Part shown: positions 36,197 to 45,237 of the stretch, piece by piece
Position numbering within the stretch: position 1 is the first letter of the stretch
Layout of the letters: each line of letters opens with the position of its first letter
DNA from: Pseudomonas frederiksbergensis
GTDB lineage: Bacteria; Pseudomonadota; Gammaproteobacteria; Pseudomonadales; Pseudomonadaceae
Assembly (NCBI RefSeq): GCF_001874645.1
Contig: NZ_CP017886.1
Coordinates: forward strand, 3,713,501-3,777,500
Length of the DNA stretch: 64,000 nt
Direction of reading: 5' to 3'
The notes under the pieces: generated by a model
What the model saw: the letters and a program-made list of their open reading frames with translations, nothing else
Databases searched by the model: none
Told to the model about the DNA's origin: nothing
Made by a program: the position numbers and the translations under genes

Positions 36197-36688
36197 TCAG
36201 ATTGTCGGTGCGGGGAGGCGTTCCAGCCCGACGAACGGACAAGCAGCGAGCAGCTCGCGCAGGGGACGGCCGTCCGCCAGTTGCAGGTCAGCTGGCGCCA
36301 GTTCGGCCAATGGGTAGAGCACAAAGGCTCGGGCCTGCATGTGGTAATGGGGGACTTTGAGGCGGGGCTCGTCGATCAGTCGATCGCCGAACAGCAGGAT
36401 ATCCAGATCCAGCGTGCGCGGACCCCAGCGTTCATGGCGCTCGCGACCCTGGTCGATTTCGATGGCTTGCAGCGCATCCAGCAGCTCAAGCGGCGCAAGC
36501 GTGCTGTCGAGCGCGGCCACCGCGTTGGTATAACGCGGCTGGCCCGGCAGCAAGGAGTCGCTTTGATAGAAGGACGAAACCCCCGCCAGAGCTGTTTGGG
36601 GTAACTGCGCGAGTGCTTCGACGGCGCTGCGCAATTGTTCCGCGGGGGCAGCGAGGTTGCTGCCCATGCCAATGTAAATACGTTCCAT
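36197..36688 (-). CDS. folK: 6-hydroxymethyl-dihydropterin pyrophosphokinase FolK
   Basis: A 163-residue HPPK enzyme of folate synthesis that moves pyrophosphate from ATP to the pterin. Motifs are YIGMGSNLAAP at the N-terminus, the substrate loop, and RWGPRTLDLDILLFGD (about residues 86-101) containing the two Mg-binding aspartates. The frame is open upstream into pcnB; the ATG at 36688 is four bases after the pcnB stop and gives MERIYIGMGSN. Folate made here supplies the cofactor of PanB, whose gene follows. Confidence 0.95.
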   Translation of the reverse strand: MERIYIGMGSNLAAPAEQLRSAVEALAQLPQTALAGVSSFYQSDSLLPGQPRYTNAVAALDSTLAPLELLDALQAIEIDQGRERHERWGPRTLDLDILLFGDRLIDEPRLKVPHYHMQARAFVLYPLAELAPADLQLADGRPLRELLAACPFVGLERLPAPTI

Positions 36689-36692
36689 CGAT

Positions 36693-38096
36693 TTACTCGC
36701 CTGACGCACTCGGTGTGCCAGCGGCGCGTTTGCGCTTGGCGCCGCCGCTGCGGCGACGTTTACGCGGCGCACCGCTGGCACCGTCGTCCTTGCCGCTGAG
36801 GTCGCGGATCATGTCGCGGCGTTCGCTTTCGTTGGCGTCCTGATAGTCCGTCCACCACTCACCCAGGCCATTGGTCTGTTCGCCAGCGCTTTCGCGCAGT
36901 AGCAGGAAGTCGTAACCGGCACGGAATCGCGGATTGTCCAGCAACAGGTCGGCACGTTTGCCGCTGCGGCGCGGCAGACGTTCCTGCATGTCCCAGATCT
37001 CGCGAATCGGCAGGGTGAAGCGTTTTGGAATCGCGATCCGCTGGCATTGCTCGCTGATCAGTTCGTGAGCTGCTTCCTGCATGGCCGGAATCGGCGGCAT
37101 GCCACGATCCTGCAACCGCAGTACGCGGGCCGGCAACGCTGGCCAAAGGAGGGCGGCGAACAGGAATGCTGGCGTCACCGGCTTGTTCTGCTTGATCCGC
37201 AGGTCGGTGTTGATCAGCGCTTCGCTGATCAGGGTGTGGGTGTAAGTCGGATTGTGTTCCAGTGCTTCGGCGCTGGCCGGGAACAGCGGGTCGAACAATT
37301 GCAGGTCGACCAGCATCTCAAAGGTGTCCGCGGCATGACCCGAAAGGAACAGCTTCAACACTTCTTCGAACAAGCGCGCCGACGGGATCTCGCGCAGCAT
37401 CGGTGCCAAGTTGCGGATTGGCGCGGCACTGTGTTTCTCGATGCCGAAGTCCAGCTTGGCGGCGAAACGCACCGCACGGAGCATCCGCACCGGGTCTTCC
37501 TGGTAACGCTGGGTCGGGTCGCCGATCAGGCGGATCAGGTGATTGCGGATGTCGTGTACGCCGTTGGCGTAGTCGAGAATGCGCTCGCTGACCGGATCGT
37601 AATACAGGGCGTTGATGGTGAAGTCACGGCGTTGCGCGTCTTCCTCCAAAGTGCCGTAAACGTTGTCGCGCAGAATGCGCCCGCTTTCGTTGCGCGAGGA
37701 CTGGTTGCTGTCCTCTTCGTCGTCGTTTTGCGGGTGATTGGCGCGGAAAGTCGCGACTTCAATGATTTCGCGGCCAAAATGGATGTGCACCAGTTTGAAG
37801 CGGCGACCGATGATCCGCGCATTGCGAAACTCGGCGCGAACCTGTTCCGGCGTGGCGCTGGTGGCAACGTCGAAATCCTTGGGTGTGATGTTGAGCAGCA
37901 TGTCGCGCACACAGCCACCGACCAGGTAAGCCTGGTAGCCGGCGTTCTGCAGACGTTCGACGATGTTCACCGCATAACGGCTAAACTGAGCCCGTTGCAG
38001 CGAGTGTTGGCCGCTGTTGAGCACTTCAGGCGTGCTGCGAATGTGTTGCGTACGACGCAAGGGGGAACGGAATGACTGGAACAGCTTCTTCAGCAT
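36693..38096 (-). CDS. pcnB: Poly(A) polymerase I PcnB
   Basis: A 467-residue nucleotidyltransferase that adds poly(A) tails to RNA and speeds decay of regulatory RNAs. The catalytic head is AYLVGGCVRDMLLNITPKDF (about residues 55-75), with the metal aspartates in PKDFDVAT and later RDFTINALYYDP. The arginine-rich C-terminus (RKRRRSGGAKRKRAAGT) is the RNA-binding tail. An open frame runs 70 codons upstream, but the ATG at 38096 gives MLKKLFQSFRSPLRR, as in P. aeruginosa (recalled). The crcZ-pcnB-folK order is conserved in Pseudomonas. Confidence 0.95.
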   Translation of the reverse strand: MLKKLFQSFRSPLRRTQHIRSTPEVLNSGQHSLQRAQFSRYAVNIVERLQNAGYQAYLVGGCVRDMLLNITPKDFDVATSATPEQVRAEFRNARIIGRRFKLVHIHFGREIIEVATFRANHPQNDDEEDSNQSSRNESGRILRDNVYGTLEEDAQRRDFTINALYYDPVSERILDYANGVHDIRNHLIRLIGDPTQRYQEDPVRMLRAVRFAAKLDFGIEKHSAAPIRNLAPMLREIPSARLFEEVLKLFLSGHAADTFEMLVDLQLFDPLFPASAEALEHNPTYTHTLISEALINTDLRIKQNKPVTPAFLFAALLWPALPARVLRLQDRGMPPIPAMQEAAHELISEQCQRIAIPKRFTLPIREIWDMQERLPRRSGKRADLLLDNPRFRAGYDFLLLRESAGEQTNGLGEWWTDYQDANESERRDMIRDLSGKDDGASGAPRKRRRSGGAKRKRAAGTPSASGE

Positions 38097-38205
38097 GGGA
38101 TGCACTGTTTGAAGGAATGTTCGGCCAAAACGAAGAATGACCGCATGATGGGCGGGGATTCTAGCATTTAGTCGGGGGATGGTGTAGGAAGCTGCGCTGA
38201 TCTCC

Positions 38206-38240
38206 GTAGCAGCTGTCGAGCTATGCGAGGCAGTTGCTAC
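38206..38240. repeat. Degenerate REP-like inverted repeat
   Basis: GTAGCAGCTG (38206-38215) and CAGTTGCTAC (38231-38240) flank a 15-base centre. It resembles a decayed copy of the GTAGGAGCTGCC repeat and lies between the crcZ 3' end and pcnB. A TAGAAT hexamer on the minus strand (38158-38163) could be the pcnB -10, but no good -35 is seen. Confidence 0.5.
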
Positions 38241-38263
38241 AGGCCGCCTTGGGCTAAACGCTA

Positions 38264-38634
38264 GAAACCACAAGGGGAGCCGAAGCTCCCCAAGAAGTAG
38301 TTGCATGCTCTATTTTTATTTTTGGTTTCGGGCTTCTTGTTTTTGTGTAACGCCCTTGTCATGAAAGTTTCCTTCATGACCCTCCCAATCGGGAGCCAAG
38401 AGCAAACGGATTGCTTTGGTCGCTGTGTTGCAATGATCCAGTGATCCAACCAGTTCAGGCTCTGCCTTAGGGCAGTTTTTGTTGTTCTCGGCCTGGTTGC
38501 GGGGCAAGCCCCAAATACAACGCCTCTCCAAAAGAATCAGTTAGCTACGCCTCTCGCCGTCTTGTTTTTATTGTGCGTGAGTCGATTCGTCTTATTTTTA
38601 TTGTCTTGTGCATTGCTTGTTATTGTTCTTGTAC
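38264..38634 (-). ncRNA. crcZ: Small RNA CrcZ (Hfq/Crc titrator, carbon catabolite repression)
   Basis: About 370 bases between cbrB and pcnB, the established crcZ position. The RNA begins near GTACAAGAACAATAACAAGC, close to the known 5' end, and carries six A-rich CA motifs on the minus strand (38617-38627, 38591-38604, 38571-38584, 38475-38486, 38336-38347, 38311-38324) that bind Hfq with Crc. It ends with a hairpin GGGGAGC-TTCG-GCTCCCC (38274-38291) and a weak T-rich tail. The short open frames within it are not genes. By titrating Hfq/Crc it relieves repression of secondary carbon-source genes. It is driven by CbrB and sigma-54. Confidence 0.93.
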
Positions 38635-38644
38635 TAAACATATA

Positions 38645-38660
38645 GCAGGTGCCGTGCCAA
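38645..38660 (-). promoter_or_regulatory. Sigma-54 promoter of crcZ
   Basis: On the minus strand TTGGCACGGCACCTGC: GG (38658-38657) and GC (38646-38645) are 10 bases apart. Near-consensus RpoN promoter; start predicted at about 38633-38634. Confidence 0.92.
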
Positions 38661-38715
38661 CTTTTTCGAAGCCCAGCAAAACAAGGGGTTAGGTGCCTGA
38701 ATTGCTTTTTTAGGG

Positions 38716-38756
38716 CCAAAAAAAAGCCGGGGCTTCGTTACCGTAAGCCCCGGCTT
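38716..38756 (-). terminator. Rho-independent terminator of cbrB
   Basis: On the minus strand AAGCCGGGGCTT, nine-base loop, AAGCCCCGGCTT, then TTTTT and more. Stem arms at 38745-38756 and 38724-38735. It separates cbrB transcription from crcZ. Confidence 0.92.
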
Positions 38757-38757
38757 C

Positions 38758-38808
38758 TGTTACGAGAAAAAGCTGCGGTAACAGTTTTTTCACACTGTCA
38801 TGTGTTAC
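38758..38808. promoter_or_regulatory. CbrB upstream activating sites for crcZ
   Basis: TGTTAC (38758-38763), 14 bases, GTAACA (38778-38783), a palindrome of the form described for CbrB (recalled), plus a further TGTTAC at 38803-38808. They lie about 125-175 bases upstream of the crcZ start, squeezed between the cbrB stop and its terminator. Confidence 0.8.
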
Positions 38809-38830
38809 TCGCACACTCGACAGCTGACGT

Positions 38831-40267
38831 TCAGCTCTCGCTGGTCACGCCGGTCTTGCGCCGCGGGATGCCCAGGCGCTGACGGCGCTCCCAGAGGCAT
38901 TTGCGACTGACTCCGAGTTTGCGGGCCAGTTCGGTTTCGGTCATATGATCCTGGTGTTCGAGGACGAAGTGCTGGAAGTAGTCTTCCAGTGACAGGTCTT
39001 CGGTGGGCTCGTGGCTGGTGTTGCCGGTGCTGCCCTGTTGCGGTGCCAGGCCGATGAACTCGTCATCTTCAAGGTCGCTGAGCTCGATATCGATGCCCAG
39101 CAACTCGGCAGAAATCTCCGGGCTCTCACACAGGATGACGGCACGCTCGACGGCGTTTTCCAGTTCGCGCACGTTGCCCGGCCAGGAGTAATGACGAATC
39201 GCCTGTTCGGCGTCTGGAGCGAACTTCAGGTCGGTGCGATTCACGCGCGCACTCTGGCGGGCGAGGAACGCATTGGCGATTTCGTTGACGTCCGCGCCAC
39301 GCTCGCGCAGGGCAGGCAGTTTCAGCGCGATCACGTGGAGACGGTAATACAAGTCTTCACGGAACTGGCCAATCTTGGCCAGGCTCTTCAGGTCACGGTG
39401 GGTCGCGGCGATCAGGCGTACGTCGACCTTCTGCGATTGCACCGAGCCCACGCGGCGGATTTCACCTTCTTGCAACACGCGCAGCAGGCGCGCCTGGGCT
39501 TCAAGTGGCAGTTCGCCGATCTCGTCAAGGAACAAGGTGCCGCCGTCGGCTGCTTCAACCAGGCCCGCGCGTCCGGCACTGGCACCGGTAAACGCGCCTT
39601 TCTCGTGGCCGAACAGCTCGGACTCGATCAGGCTTTCCGGAATGGCTGCGCAGTTTACAGAAATCATCGGCGCCTTGGCGCGCTTGGACAGGTTGTGCAG
39701 GGCGCGGGCCACCAGTTCTTTACCGGTGCCGGATTCGCCCTGAATCAGCACATTGGAATCGGTCGGGGCCACTTTACGGATTTTGCCGTACAGGTCCTGC
39801 ATCGGTGGACAGGAACCGATGATGCCGATTTCGCCATTGCTGTTGTCGACAGCAGACTTCGCCGAGCCGTTGGCGGCTTTGCCGACCAAGGGTTCACCCA
39901 CGGAGCTCTGCGCCGATTGCCGGTCACGCAGGATACGCGCGACGGCCTGGAGCATCTCGTCATGGTCGAAGGGCTTGGCGATGTAGTCCACCGCGCCCAT
40001 CTTCATTGAGTCGACTGCCGAGCGCAGGCTGGCGTAGCTCGTCATGATCAGCACCGGCTTGCCCTGGCCCAGCTTGATCAGTTCGGTGCCCGGTGCGCCA
40101 GGCAGGCGCAGGTCACTGACAATCAGGTCGAACGTGGGAATGCTGAAGCGTTCTTGTGCTTCCTGCACTGAACCGGCTTCGCTGACCTGGTACTGGTTAC
40201 GTTCCAGCAGGCGGCGCAAGGCGGAGCGGATAATTGTTTCGTCTTCGACGATCAAAATGTGCGGCAT
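38831..40267 (-). CDS. cbrB: Response regulator CbrB (NtrC family)
   Basis: A 478-residue sigma-54 activator that controls carbon and nitrogen source use, mainly through crcZ. The receiver starts [19 protein letters not shown] and has the phospho-Asp in LIVSDLRLP. The AAA+ domain has Walker A GESGTGKE and an intact sigma-54 contact loop GAFTGA. The C-terminal helix-turn-helix is [25 protein letters not shown]. It follows cbrA by 22 bases and so is co-transcribed. Compare PilR in this window, whose loop is GSFSGA. Confidence 0.96.
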   Translation of the reverse strand: MPHILIVEDETIIRSALRRLLERNQYQVSEAGSVQEAQERFSIPTFDLIVSDLRLPGAPGTELIKLGQGKPVLIMTSYASLRSAVDSMKMGAVDYIAKPFDHDEMLQAVARILRDRQSAQSSVGEPLVGKAANGSAKSAVDNSNGEIGIIGSCPPMQDLYGKIRKVAPTDSNVLIQGESGTGKELVARALHNLSKRAKAPMISVNCAAIPESLIESELFGHEKGAFTGASAGRAGLVEAADGGTLFLDEIGELPLEAQARLLRVLQEGEIRRVGSVQSQKVDVRLIAATHRDLKSLAKIGQFREDLYYRLHVIALKLPALRERGADVNEIANAFLARQSARVNRTDLKFAPDAEQAIRHYSWPGNVRELENAVERAVILCESPEISAELLGIDIELSDLEDDEFIGLAPQQGSTGNTSHEPTEDLSLEDYFQHFVLEHQDHMTETELARKLGVSRKCLWERRQRLGIPRRKTGVTSES

Positions 40268-40289
40268 TGATTCGATTCTCTCGACGGTC

Positions 40290-43238
40290 TCAGTTCACAG
40301 CGGACGTCGCTTCGACATGACGCGGTAAGGTCACCCGGATACGGGTGCCGCGTTGGCTTTGTGTATCAGCCGGGCTGTCGATGGTGATTTGTCCATAATG
40401 CTCTTCAACGATGGAATAGACCAGTGCAAGGCCCAGACCGGTGCCTTCGCCAGGATCCTTGGTGGTGAAGAAGGGTTCGAACAATCGGTCCATGATGCTC
40501 GATGGGATACCGCTGCCTTCGTCTTCCACGATCAGATCGATCGTGTGTTCGCTGGCTTCACTTTTTACCCGTATCGCACTGCCGGCCGGCGATGCATCGC
40601 GGGCGTTGGACAGCAGGTTGATCAGCACCTGGGCGAGCCGCTGTGGGTCGCCATCGACCCAATGCTCGGGATCGCACAAGTTAAAGAACTGCACTTCGAA
40701 GTTGCGGCGGTTCAGCGCCAGCAGACCAATGGCGTCCTGGGCCACCTCGGCCAGACAGACCGGTTCGTCGTTGTGCTGGTGGCTGCCGGCGTGGGCGAAG
40801 CTCATCAGCGATTGAACGATGCGTGACACGCGTTTGGTCTGTTCGAGGATTTGCCCGCTGATTTCCTTCAGTTCGCTGTCTTCTTCGCGCTCTTCGCGCA
40901 GGTTCTGCGCCAGACACGCGATGCCGGTGATCGGATTGCCAATCTCATGGGCCACGCCGGCCGCCAGCCGACCGATACTCGCCAAACGTTCGGAGTGCAC
41001 CAGTTTGTCTTCGAGCATCTGGGTTTCAGTCAGGTCTTCGACCAGCAACACCAGGCCGCTGTTACCGGGCGCGAGCGGTTCGTCGATCGCCGCTTTGTGC
41101 AGGTTCAGCCAGCGCGTCTGGCCGTCCAGGGCCAGGTGTTGTTTGTGCAAGTGCTCGTCCGGAAGGTTGATGAAGCCTTGCAGCAGCTCTTTCCACGGCT
41201 CGCCGAGGGTGCCCAGGCGTGAGCCAACCACACGCTGCGCGGCGATTCCGGTCAACTCCTCCATGGCTTTGTTCCACATGAGGATTTCCTGATCCTTGGC
41301 CAGCGAACAAACGCCCATCGGCAATTCTTGCAAGGTCTGGCGGTGATAGCGGCGCAGGGCATCGAGTTCGGCGGCAAGGCCGGTGAGGCGCGAGTGATAG
41401 TCCTCGAGACGGCTTTCGATGAAGTGAATGTCTTCGGTGACGTAGTTTTCACCGCCGGCCTTGTATGGCAGAAAGGTTTCGACCATGTCTTGCGCAACGC
41501 TCGGGCCCATCAGGCCGGAGAGGTTGGCTTCGATTCGGTCACGCAGTCGGCGCAAGGCGTACGGGCGGCGCTCGTCGAACGGCAGATAAAGATCACGCAG
41601 GGCCTGTTCGACTTCCTTTTGTGCAGCCTTGGCGCCGAGCGGTTTGGCCAGTTGGGTGGCGAATTCCTGGGGTGACGCGGCGTGCAGTTCACGGCGTTGC
41701 GGGCGATGCACGTTGTCCACTGCACAGGCTTCGGCGGCGCTGGCTTCTTCGGTGCTGGCGTTGGTGAACAGCGAGATCAGCGTGAACATCAGCACGTTGG
41801 CCGCCAGCGACGCGATCGCCGCCATGTGCCAACTGGTGTCGTCGAGCACGTAGATCATGTTCAGCAACGGGATATAGAAGCCTTGCAGGTTGCCGACCAG
41901 CGGCAACAGCATGGTCACCAGCCAGACCAGAATCCCCGCCAGCAACCCGGCGATGAAGCCGCGACGGTTGGCGGTTGGCCAATACAGGACGGACAGTACG
42001 CCGGGCAAAAACTGCAGGGTGGCAACGAACGCGACGATGCCCAGGTTGGCCAGATCCTGTTCGGCGCCCAGCAGCAGATAGAAACCATACCCGGCCATGA
42101 TGATCGCGACGATCAAGGCGCGGCGGGTCCATTTCAGCCAGCGGTAGATGTTGCCTTCGGCAGGCGGCTGATAAAGCGGCAGCACCAGATGGTTCAGGGC
42201 CATCCCGGACAGTGCCAGGGTGGTGACGATGATCAACCCGCTGGCAGCCGACAACCCGCCAACGTAGGCCAGCAGTGCCAGGGCTTTGCTGTTGGCGGCA
42301 ATGCCGATGCCGAGGGTGAAGTATTCCGGGTTAGTGGTGGCGCCGAGTTTCAGGCCTGCCCAGAGAATCAGCGGTACGGCCAGGCTCATCAGCAGCAAGA
42401 ACAGCGGCAAGCCCCAGCTCGCGCTTACCAGCGAGCGCGGGTTGAGGTTTTCGGTGAACGTCATGTGGTACATGTGCGGCATCACGATCGCCGAGGCGAA
42501 GAACACCAGCAGCAGCGTGCGCCATGGACCTTCTTGCAGCGGCGTGTGCAGGGCGGCGAGGGCGGTCTGGTTTTGCAGCAACCAGACTTCCAGCTGTTGC
42601 GGGCCGTCGAACACGCCGTACAAGGCGTAAAGCCCGACGCCGCCAATCGCGATCAGTTTGATCACCGATTCAAAGGCAATCGCGAACACCAGGCCTTCGT
42701 GCTTCTCCCGGGTCGCAATATGCCGCGAACCGAAGAAAATCGTGAACAGGGTGATCAGCGCACAAAAACTCAGGGCGACCCGATGCTGAACCGGTTCATG
42801 GGTGAGGATGCCGATCGAGTCGGCCACGGCTTGAATCTGCAGCGCCAGCAACGGCAGCACGCCGATCAGCATGAAAATTGTGGTCAGAGCGCCGGCCCAG
42901 GTACTGCGGAAACGAAACGCAAACAGGTCGGCCAAAGAAGAAAGCTGATAGGTGCGGGTGATCTTCAGAATCGGGTACAGCAACACCGGCGCCAGCAGAA
43001 ACGCCCCGGAGACCCCGAGGTAACTGGACAGAAAGCCGTAACCGTATTGATAGGCCAGACCGACCGTGCCGTAGAACGCCCAAGCGCTGGCGTAGACACC
43101 CAAGGACAAGGTGTAGGTCAGCGGGTGGCGAATGATCGCTCGCGGGATCATTCCGCGTTCGCTGATCCAGGCAACACCAAACAGTACCGCCAGGTAGGCG
43201 GCACTGATCAGGATCATCTGGGTCAGGCTAAAGCTCAT
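40290..43238 (-). CDS. cbrA: Transporter-linked sensor histidine kinase CbrA
   Basis: A 982-residue hybrid. The first ~500 residues form an SLC5-type sodium/solute symporter with about 13 helices ([21 protein letters not shown] onward); histidine uptake has been reported for the family. A linker and PAS-like region follow, then the phospho-acceptor [14 protein letters not shown] (His near residue 764) and the HATPase boxes [18 protein letters not shown] and GTGLGLAL. The ATG at 43244 is in frame, but 43238 gives MSFSLTQ, as in P. aeruginosa (recalled), and overlaps the end of cbrX by 11 bases. It phosphorylates CbrB. Confidence 0.95.
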   Translation of the reverse strand: MSFSLTQMILISAAYLAVLFGVAWISERGMIPRAIIRHPLTYTLSLGVYASAWAFYGTVGLAYQYGYGFLSSYLGVSGAFLLAPVLLYPILKITRTYQLSSLADLFAFRFRSTWAGALTTIFMLIGVLPLLALQIQAVADSIGILTHEPVQHRVALSFCALITLFTIFFGSRHIATREKHEGLVFAIAFESVIKLIAIGGVGLYALYGVFDGPQQLEVWLLQNQTALAALHTPLQEGPWRTLLLVFFASAIVMPHMYHMTFTENLNPRSLVSASWGLPLFLLLMSLAVPLILWAGLKLGATTNPEYFTLGIGIAANSKALALLAYVGGLSAASGLIIVTTLALSGMALNHLVLPLYQPPAEGNIYRWLKWTRRALIVAIIMAGYGFYLLLGAEQDLANLGIVAFVATLQFLPGVLSVLYWPTANRRGFIAGLLAGILVWLVTMLLPLVGNLQGFYIPLLNMIYVLDDTSWHMAAIASLAANVLMFTLISLFTNASTEEASAAEACAVDNVHRPQRRELHAASPQEFATQLAKPLGAKAAQKEVEQALRDLYLPFDERRPYALRRLRDRIEANLSGLMGPSVAQDMVETFLPYKAGGENYVTEDIHFIESRLEDYHSRLTGLAAELDALRRYHRQTLQELPMGVCSLAKDQEILMWNKAMEELTGIAAQRVVGSRLGTLGEPWKELLQGFINLPDEHLHKQHLALDGQTRWLNLHKAAIDEPLAPGNSGLVLLVEDLTETQMLEDKLVHSERLASIGRLAAGVAHEIGNPITGIACLAQNLREEREEDSELKEISGQILEQTKRVSRIVQSLMSFAHAGSHQHNDEPVCLAEVAQDAIGLLALNRRNFEVQFFNLCDPEHWVDGDPQRLAQVLINLLSNARDASPAGSAIRVKSEASEHTIDLIVEDEGSGIPSSIMDRLFEPFFTTKDPGEGTGLGLALVYSIVEEHYGQITIDSPADTQSQRGTRIRVTLPRHVEATSAVN

Positions 43239-43404
43239 CGGCATCTTTTTGGCTCTGCAGGATGAAGGTCACGACGATCAGAATCAGCCACAGCAGATAC
43301 GGGCGATACCAGGCGCCAGTGGCGTCGATCCACCAGTCCATGATGGCTGGGGAGAACAGATAGATCCCCACTACCAGAAGCAGGACCAAGCGATAGATGT
43401 ACAT
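43228..43404 (-). CDS. cbrX: Small membrane protein CbrX upstream of cbrA
   Basis: A 58-residue protein read directly: MYIYRLVLLLVVGIYLFSPA, then MDWWIDATGAWYRPYLLWLI, ending [10 protein letters not shown]. It has two membrane segments joined by a Trp-rich loop. GAGAGG precedes the ATG. The stop lies inside cbrA (11-base overlap), so cbrA translation probably depends on ribosomes finishing cbrX; a small ORF named cbrX with this coupling has been described in Pseudomonas (recalled). Whether the peptide itself acts on CbrA is unknown. Confidence 0.88.
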   Translation of the reverse strand: MYIYRLVLLLVVGIYLFSPAIMDWWIDATGAWYRPYLLWLILIVVTFILQSQKDADEL

Positions 43405-43481
43405 CCCGGCCTCTCTTTATTGTGTGCGTGCCCGAAAACGTGCGGCGATGGTAACGGATGGGCGCCAAGCTGCAAGCTTAG

Positions 43482-44378
43482 TCAGCGTAATTGCGCTTCG
43501 GGCAATGTCAGTGTGCGCGGGATTAGCATCGCATCCCAGTGCCTGATGCCCCAGTTCAGTACTTCCCGGGGGCTGGCGTCGTCGAGTGCGCGGCCAGGTT
43601 TTTGCCCCAGCGCGCGCAGGGCGCGCAGCAACAGGGGCGTGGCCTGATCTTCGGTCAATGGCGGCGAGCGATAGGACTTGCCGAGCTTGTTGCCGTCTGG
43701 CTGGGTAATCAGCGGCAGGTGCAAATAGCGCGGTTGCGGCAGGCCGAGCAGTTCTTGCAGGTACAACTGGCGCGGGGTGGAATCGAGCAAGTCGGCACCG
43801 CGGACAATATCGGTGATGCCTTGCCAGGCATCGTCGAGTACCACCGCCAGCTGATAGGCATAGAGCCCGTCGCGCCGACGGATCACGAAGTCGCCGACCT
43901 CGCGGCCCAGGTGCTGGCGGTACTCGCCTTGCACGCGGTCGGTGAAGTGATATTCCAACTCCGGGACGCGCAAGCGGATCGCCGCGTCTTCGCTGGCGTG
44001 ACCGGCGTTGCGGCACAGGCCTGGGTAAATCCCGTGATAAGGCGCCAGTTTTTTGCGCGAGCAGGTGCAGGCGTAGGCCAGGCCGTGATTGAACAGTTGA
44101 TTCAACACCTGCGCGTAGGCGTCGTGACGGTCGCTCTGGCAGACCATTTCGCCGTCCCATTCGAAACCGTAGCTTTCCAGTGCCTTGAGGATCGCCGCCT
44201 GGGCGCCGGGCTCTTCCCGAGGCGGGTCGAGGTCTTCCATGCGCAACAGCCAACGGCCGCCGACCGAGCGGGCGTCAAGGTACGAGGCCAATGCCGCGAC
44301 CAGCGAGCCGAAGTGCAGGTGTCCACTGGGGGTGGGAGCGAAGCGCCCGATGTAGGCGACGGATTTAATGGCAGTCAT
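43482..44378 (-). CDS. gluQ: Glutamyl-Q tRNA(Asp) synthetase GluQRS
   Basis: A 298-residue truncated glutamyl-tRNA synthetase that attaches glutamate to queuosine in tRNA-Asp. It has the class I signature as GRFAPTPSGHLHFGSLVAAL (HLHFG standing for HIGH) and a KLGKSY motif for KMSKS. A zinc site is visible in CTCSRKK and CRNAGH. The anticodon-binding domain of true GluRS is missing, as expected. It follows dksA on the minus strand, with an intrinsic terminator in the 84-base gap, the same layout as in enterobacteria. Confidence 0.95.
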   Translation of the reverse strand: MTAIKSVAYIGRFAPTPSGHLHFGSLVAALASYLDARSVGGRWLLRMEDLDPPREEPGAQAAILKALESYGFEWDGEMVCQSDRHDAYAQVLNQLFNHGLAYACTCSRKKLAPYHGIYPGLCRNAGHASEDAAIRLRVPELEYHFTDRVQGEYRQHLGREVGDFVIRRRDGLYAYQLAVVLDDAWQGITDIVRGADLLDSTPRQLYLQELLGLPQPRYLHLPLITQPDGNKLGKSYRSPPLTEDQATPLLLRALRALGQKPGRALDDASPREVLNWGIRHWDAMLIPRTLTLPEAQLR

Positions 44379-44415
44379 GGGCGCGATGTTTATTGAAAGA
44401 ACAAAACGGTCAGAA

Positions 44416-44444
44416 ACAAAAACGGAGCGTTCGCACGCTCCGTT
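44416..44444 (-). terminator. Rho-independent terminator between dksA and gluQ
   Basis: AACGGAGCGT and ACGCTCCGTT flank a four-base loop (44421-44444), with a T-run on the minus strand (44418-44422). It partly uncouples gluQ from dksA. Confidence 0.9.
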
Positions 44445-44462
44445 CTTCGTTCAAGTCGAGGC

Positions 44463-44906
44463 TTATTTGCCGACTTGCTTTTCCTTGATTTCTGCAAGGG
44501 TCTTGCAGTCGACGCACATGTCGGCGGTAGGGCGGGCTTCGAGACGGCGAATGCCGATTTCAACGCCACACGACTCGCACCAACCGTATTCTTCGTCTTC
44601 GATCAGTTGCAGGGTCTTGTCGATTTTCTTGATCAGCTTGCGCTCGCGGTCGCGGGCACGCAATTCAAGGCTGAATTCTTCTTCCTGACTGGCACGGTCG
44701 GCCGGGTCGGGGAAGTTGGCCGCTTCGTCCTTCATGTGATCAACAGTACGGTCGACTTCCTGCATCAAGTCCTGTTTCCACTTGTTCAGGATCTTGGTGA
44801 AGTGAGCGCGCATGGGCTGGCCCATGTACTCCTCACCCTTCACTTCTTTGTAGGGTTCGAAGCCGCTGATCGACTGGTTTTGCTGTTGCTTTGCTTGGGT
44901 GGGCAT
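44463..44906 (-). CDS. dksA: RNA polymerase-binding transcription factor DksA
   Basis: A 147-residue protein that enters the secondary channel of RNA polymerase and, with ppGpp, shuts down stable RNA promoters such as the one at 13.95 kb. A coiled coil spans about residues 35-110, with the tip Asp residues in NFPDPADRASQEEE. The four-cysteine zinc finger is CESCGVEIG...CVDCKTLAEI. The start ATG 44906 gives MPTQAKQQQ. It has a 331-base region upstream shared with the divergent aminotransferase gene. Confidence 0.96.
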   Translation of the reverse strand: MPTQAKQQQNQSISGFEPYKEVKGEEYMGQPMRAHFTKILNKWKQDLMQEVDRTVDHMKDEAANFPDPADRASQEEEFSLELRARDRERKLIKKIDKTLQLIEDEEYGWCESCGVEIGIRRLEARPTADMCVDCKTLAEIKEKQVGK

Positions 44907-45237
44907 GAAATGGACCGCCTCTACTCTTGTAATCCATTGCGCAGGATTGCTCCATCACCGACACCTGCCGGCCCTGCGGCTGCAAGCGGGCGAACTTACC
45001 AGATCAAATCGGAGCGCGCTACTCCCGGATGTCGAGGCTGCGGTCCGTAAGGCTTGCAAATGTTTGCAAAGCCTTGTCTGGTGGGTCTGGAGACCTGATC
45101 AGATATTGATTTTAGTCAATCCTGAGCCTTATGTATCAGCTCTTTTACGGGTGAACTTTCGGTTGTGACCGCTTTAGGTTCTCGCTCGTTCCTGCGCTTG
45201 GGTAGAATCAATTTTTTCCCCCGTTGAAGGAAGGCTA
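44907..45237. promoter_or_regulatory. Divergent intergenic region dksA / aminotransferase
   Basis: 331 bases without a gene. On the plus strand a TAGAAT hexamer (45203-45208) stands about 30 bases before the aminotransferase ATG but lacks a clear -35. AAGGAAGG before 45238 is its ribosome binding site. No recognisable dksA promoter, operator or hairpin with T-run was found. Confidence 0.4.

Noticed and set aside
38261..38719. Short minus-strand open frames (60-71 codons) between pcnB and cbrB
   Set aside because: They lie in crcZ, rich in Lys/Asn/Gln because of its CA motifs, and have no ribosome binding sites; the sRNA explains the sequence.
41682..43265. 527-codon open frame on the plus strand, opposite cbrA
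   Set aside because: It is antisense to CbrA; Gln/Arg-rich composition mirrors the hydrophobic helices of the real gene.
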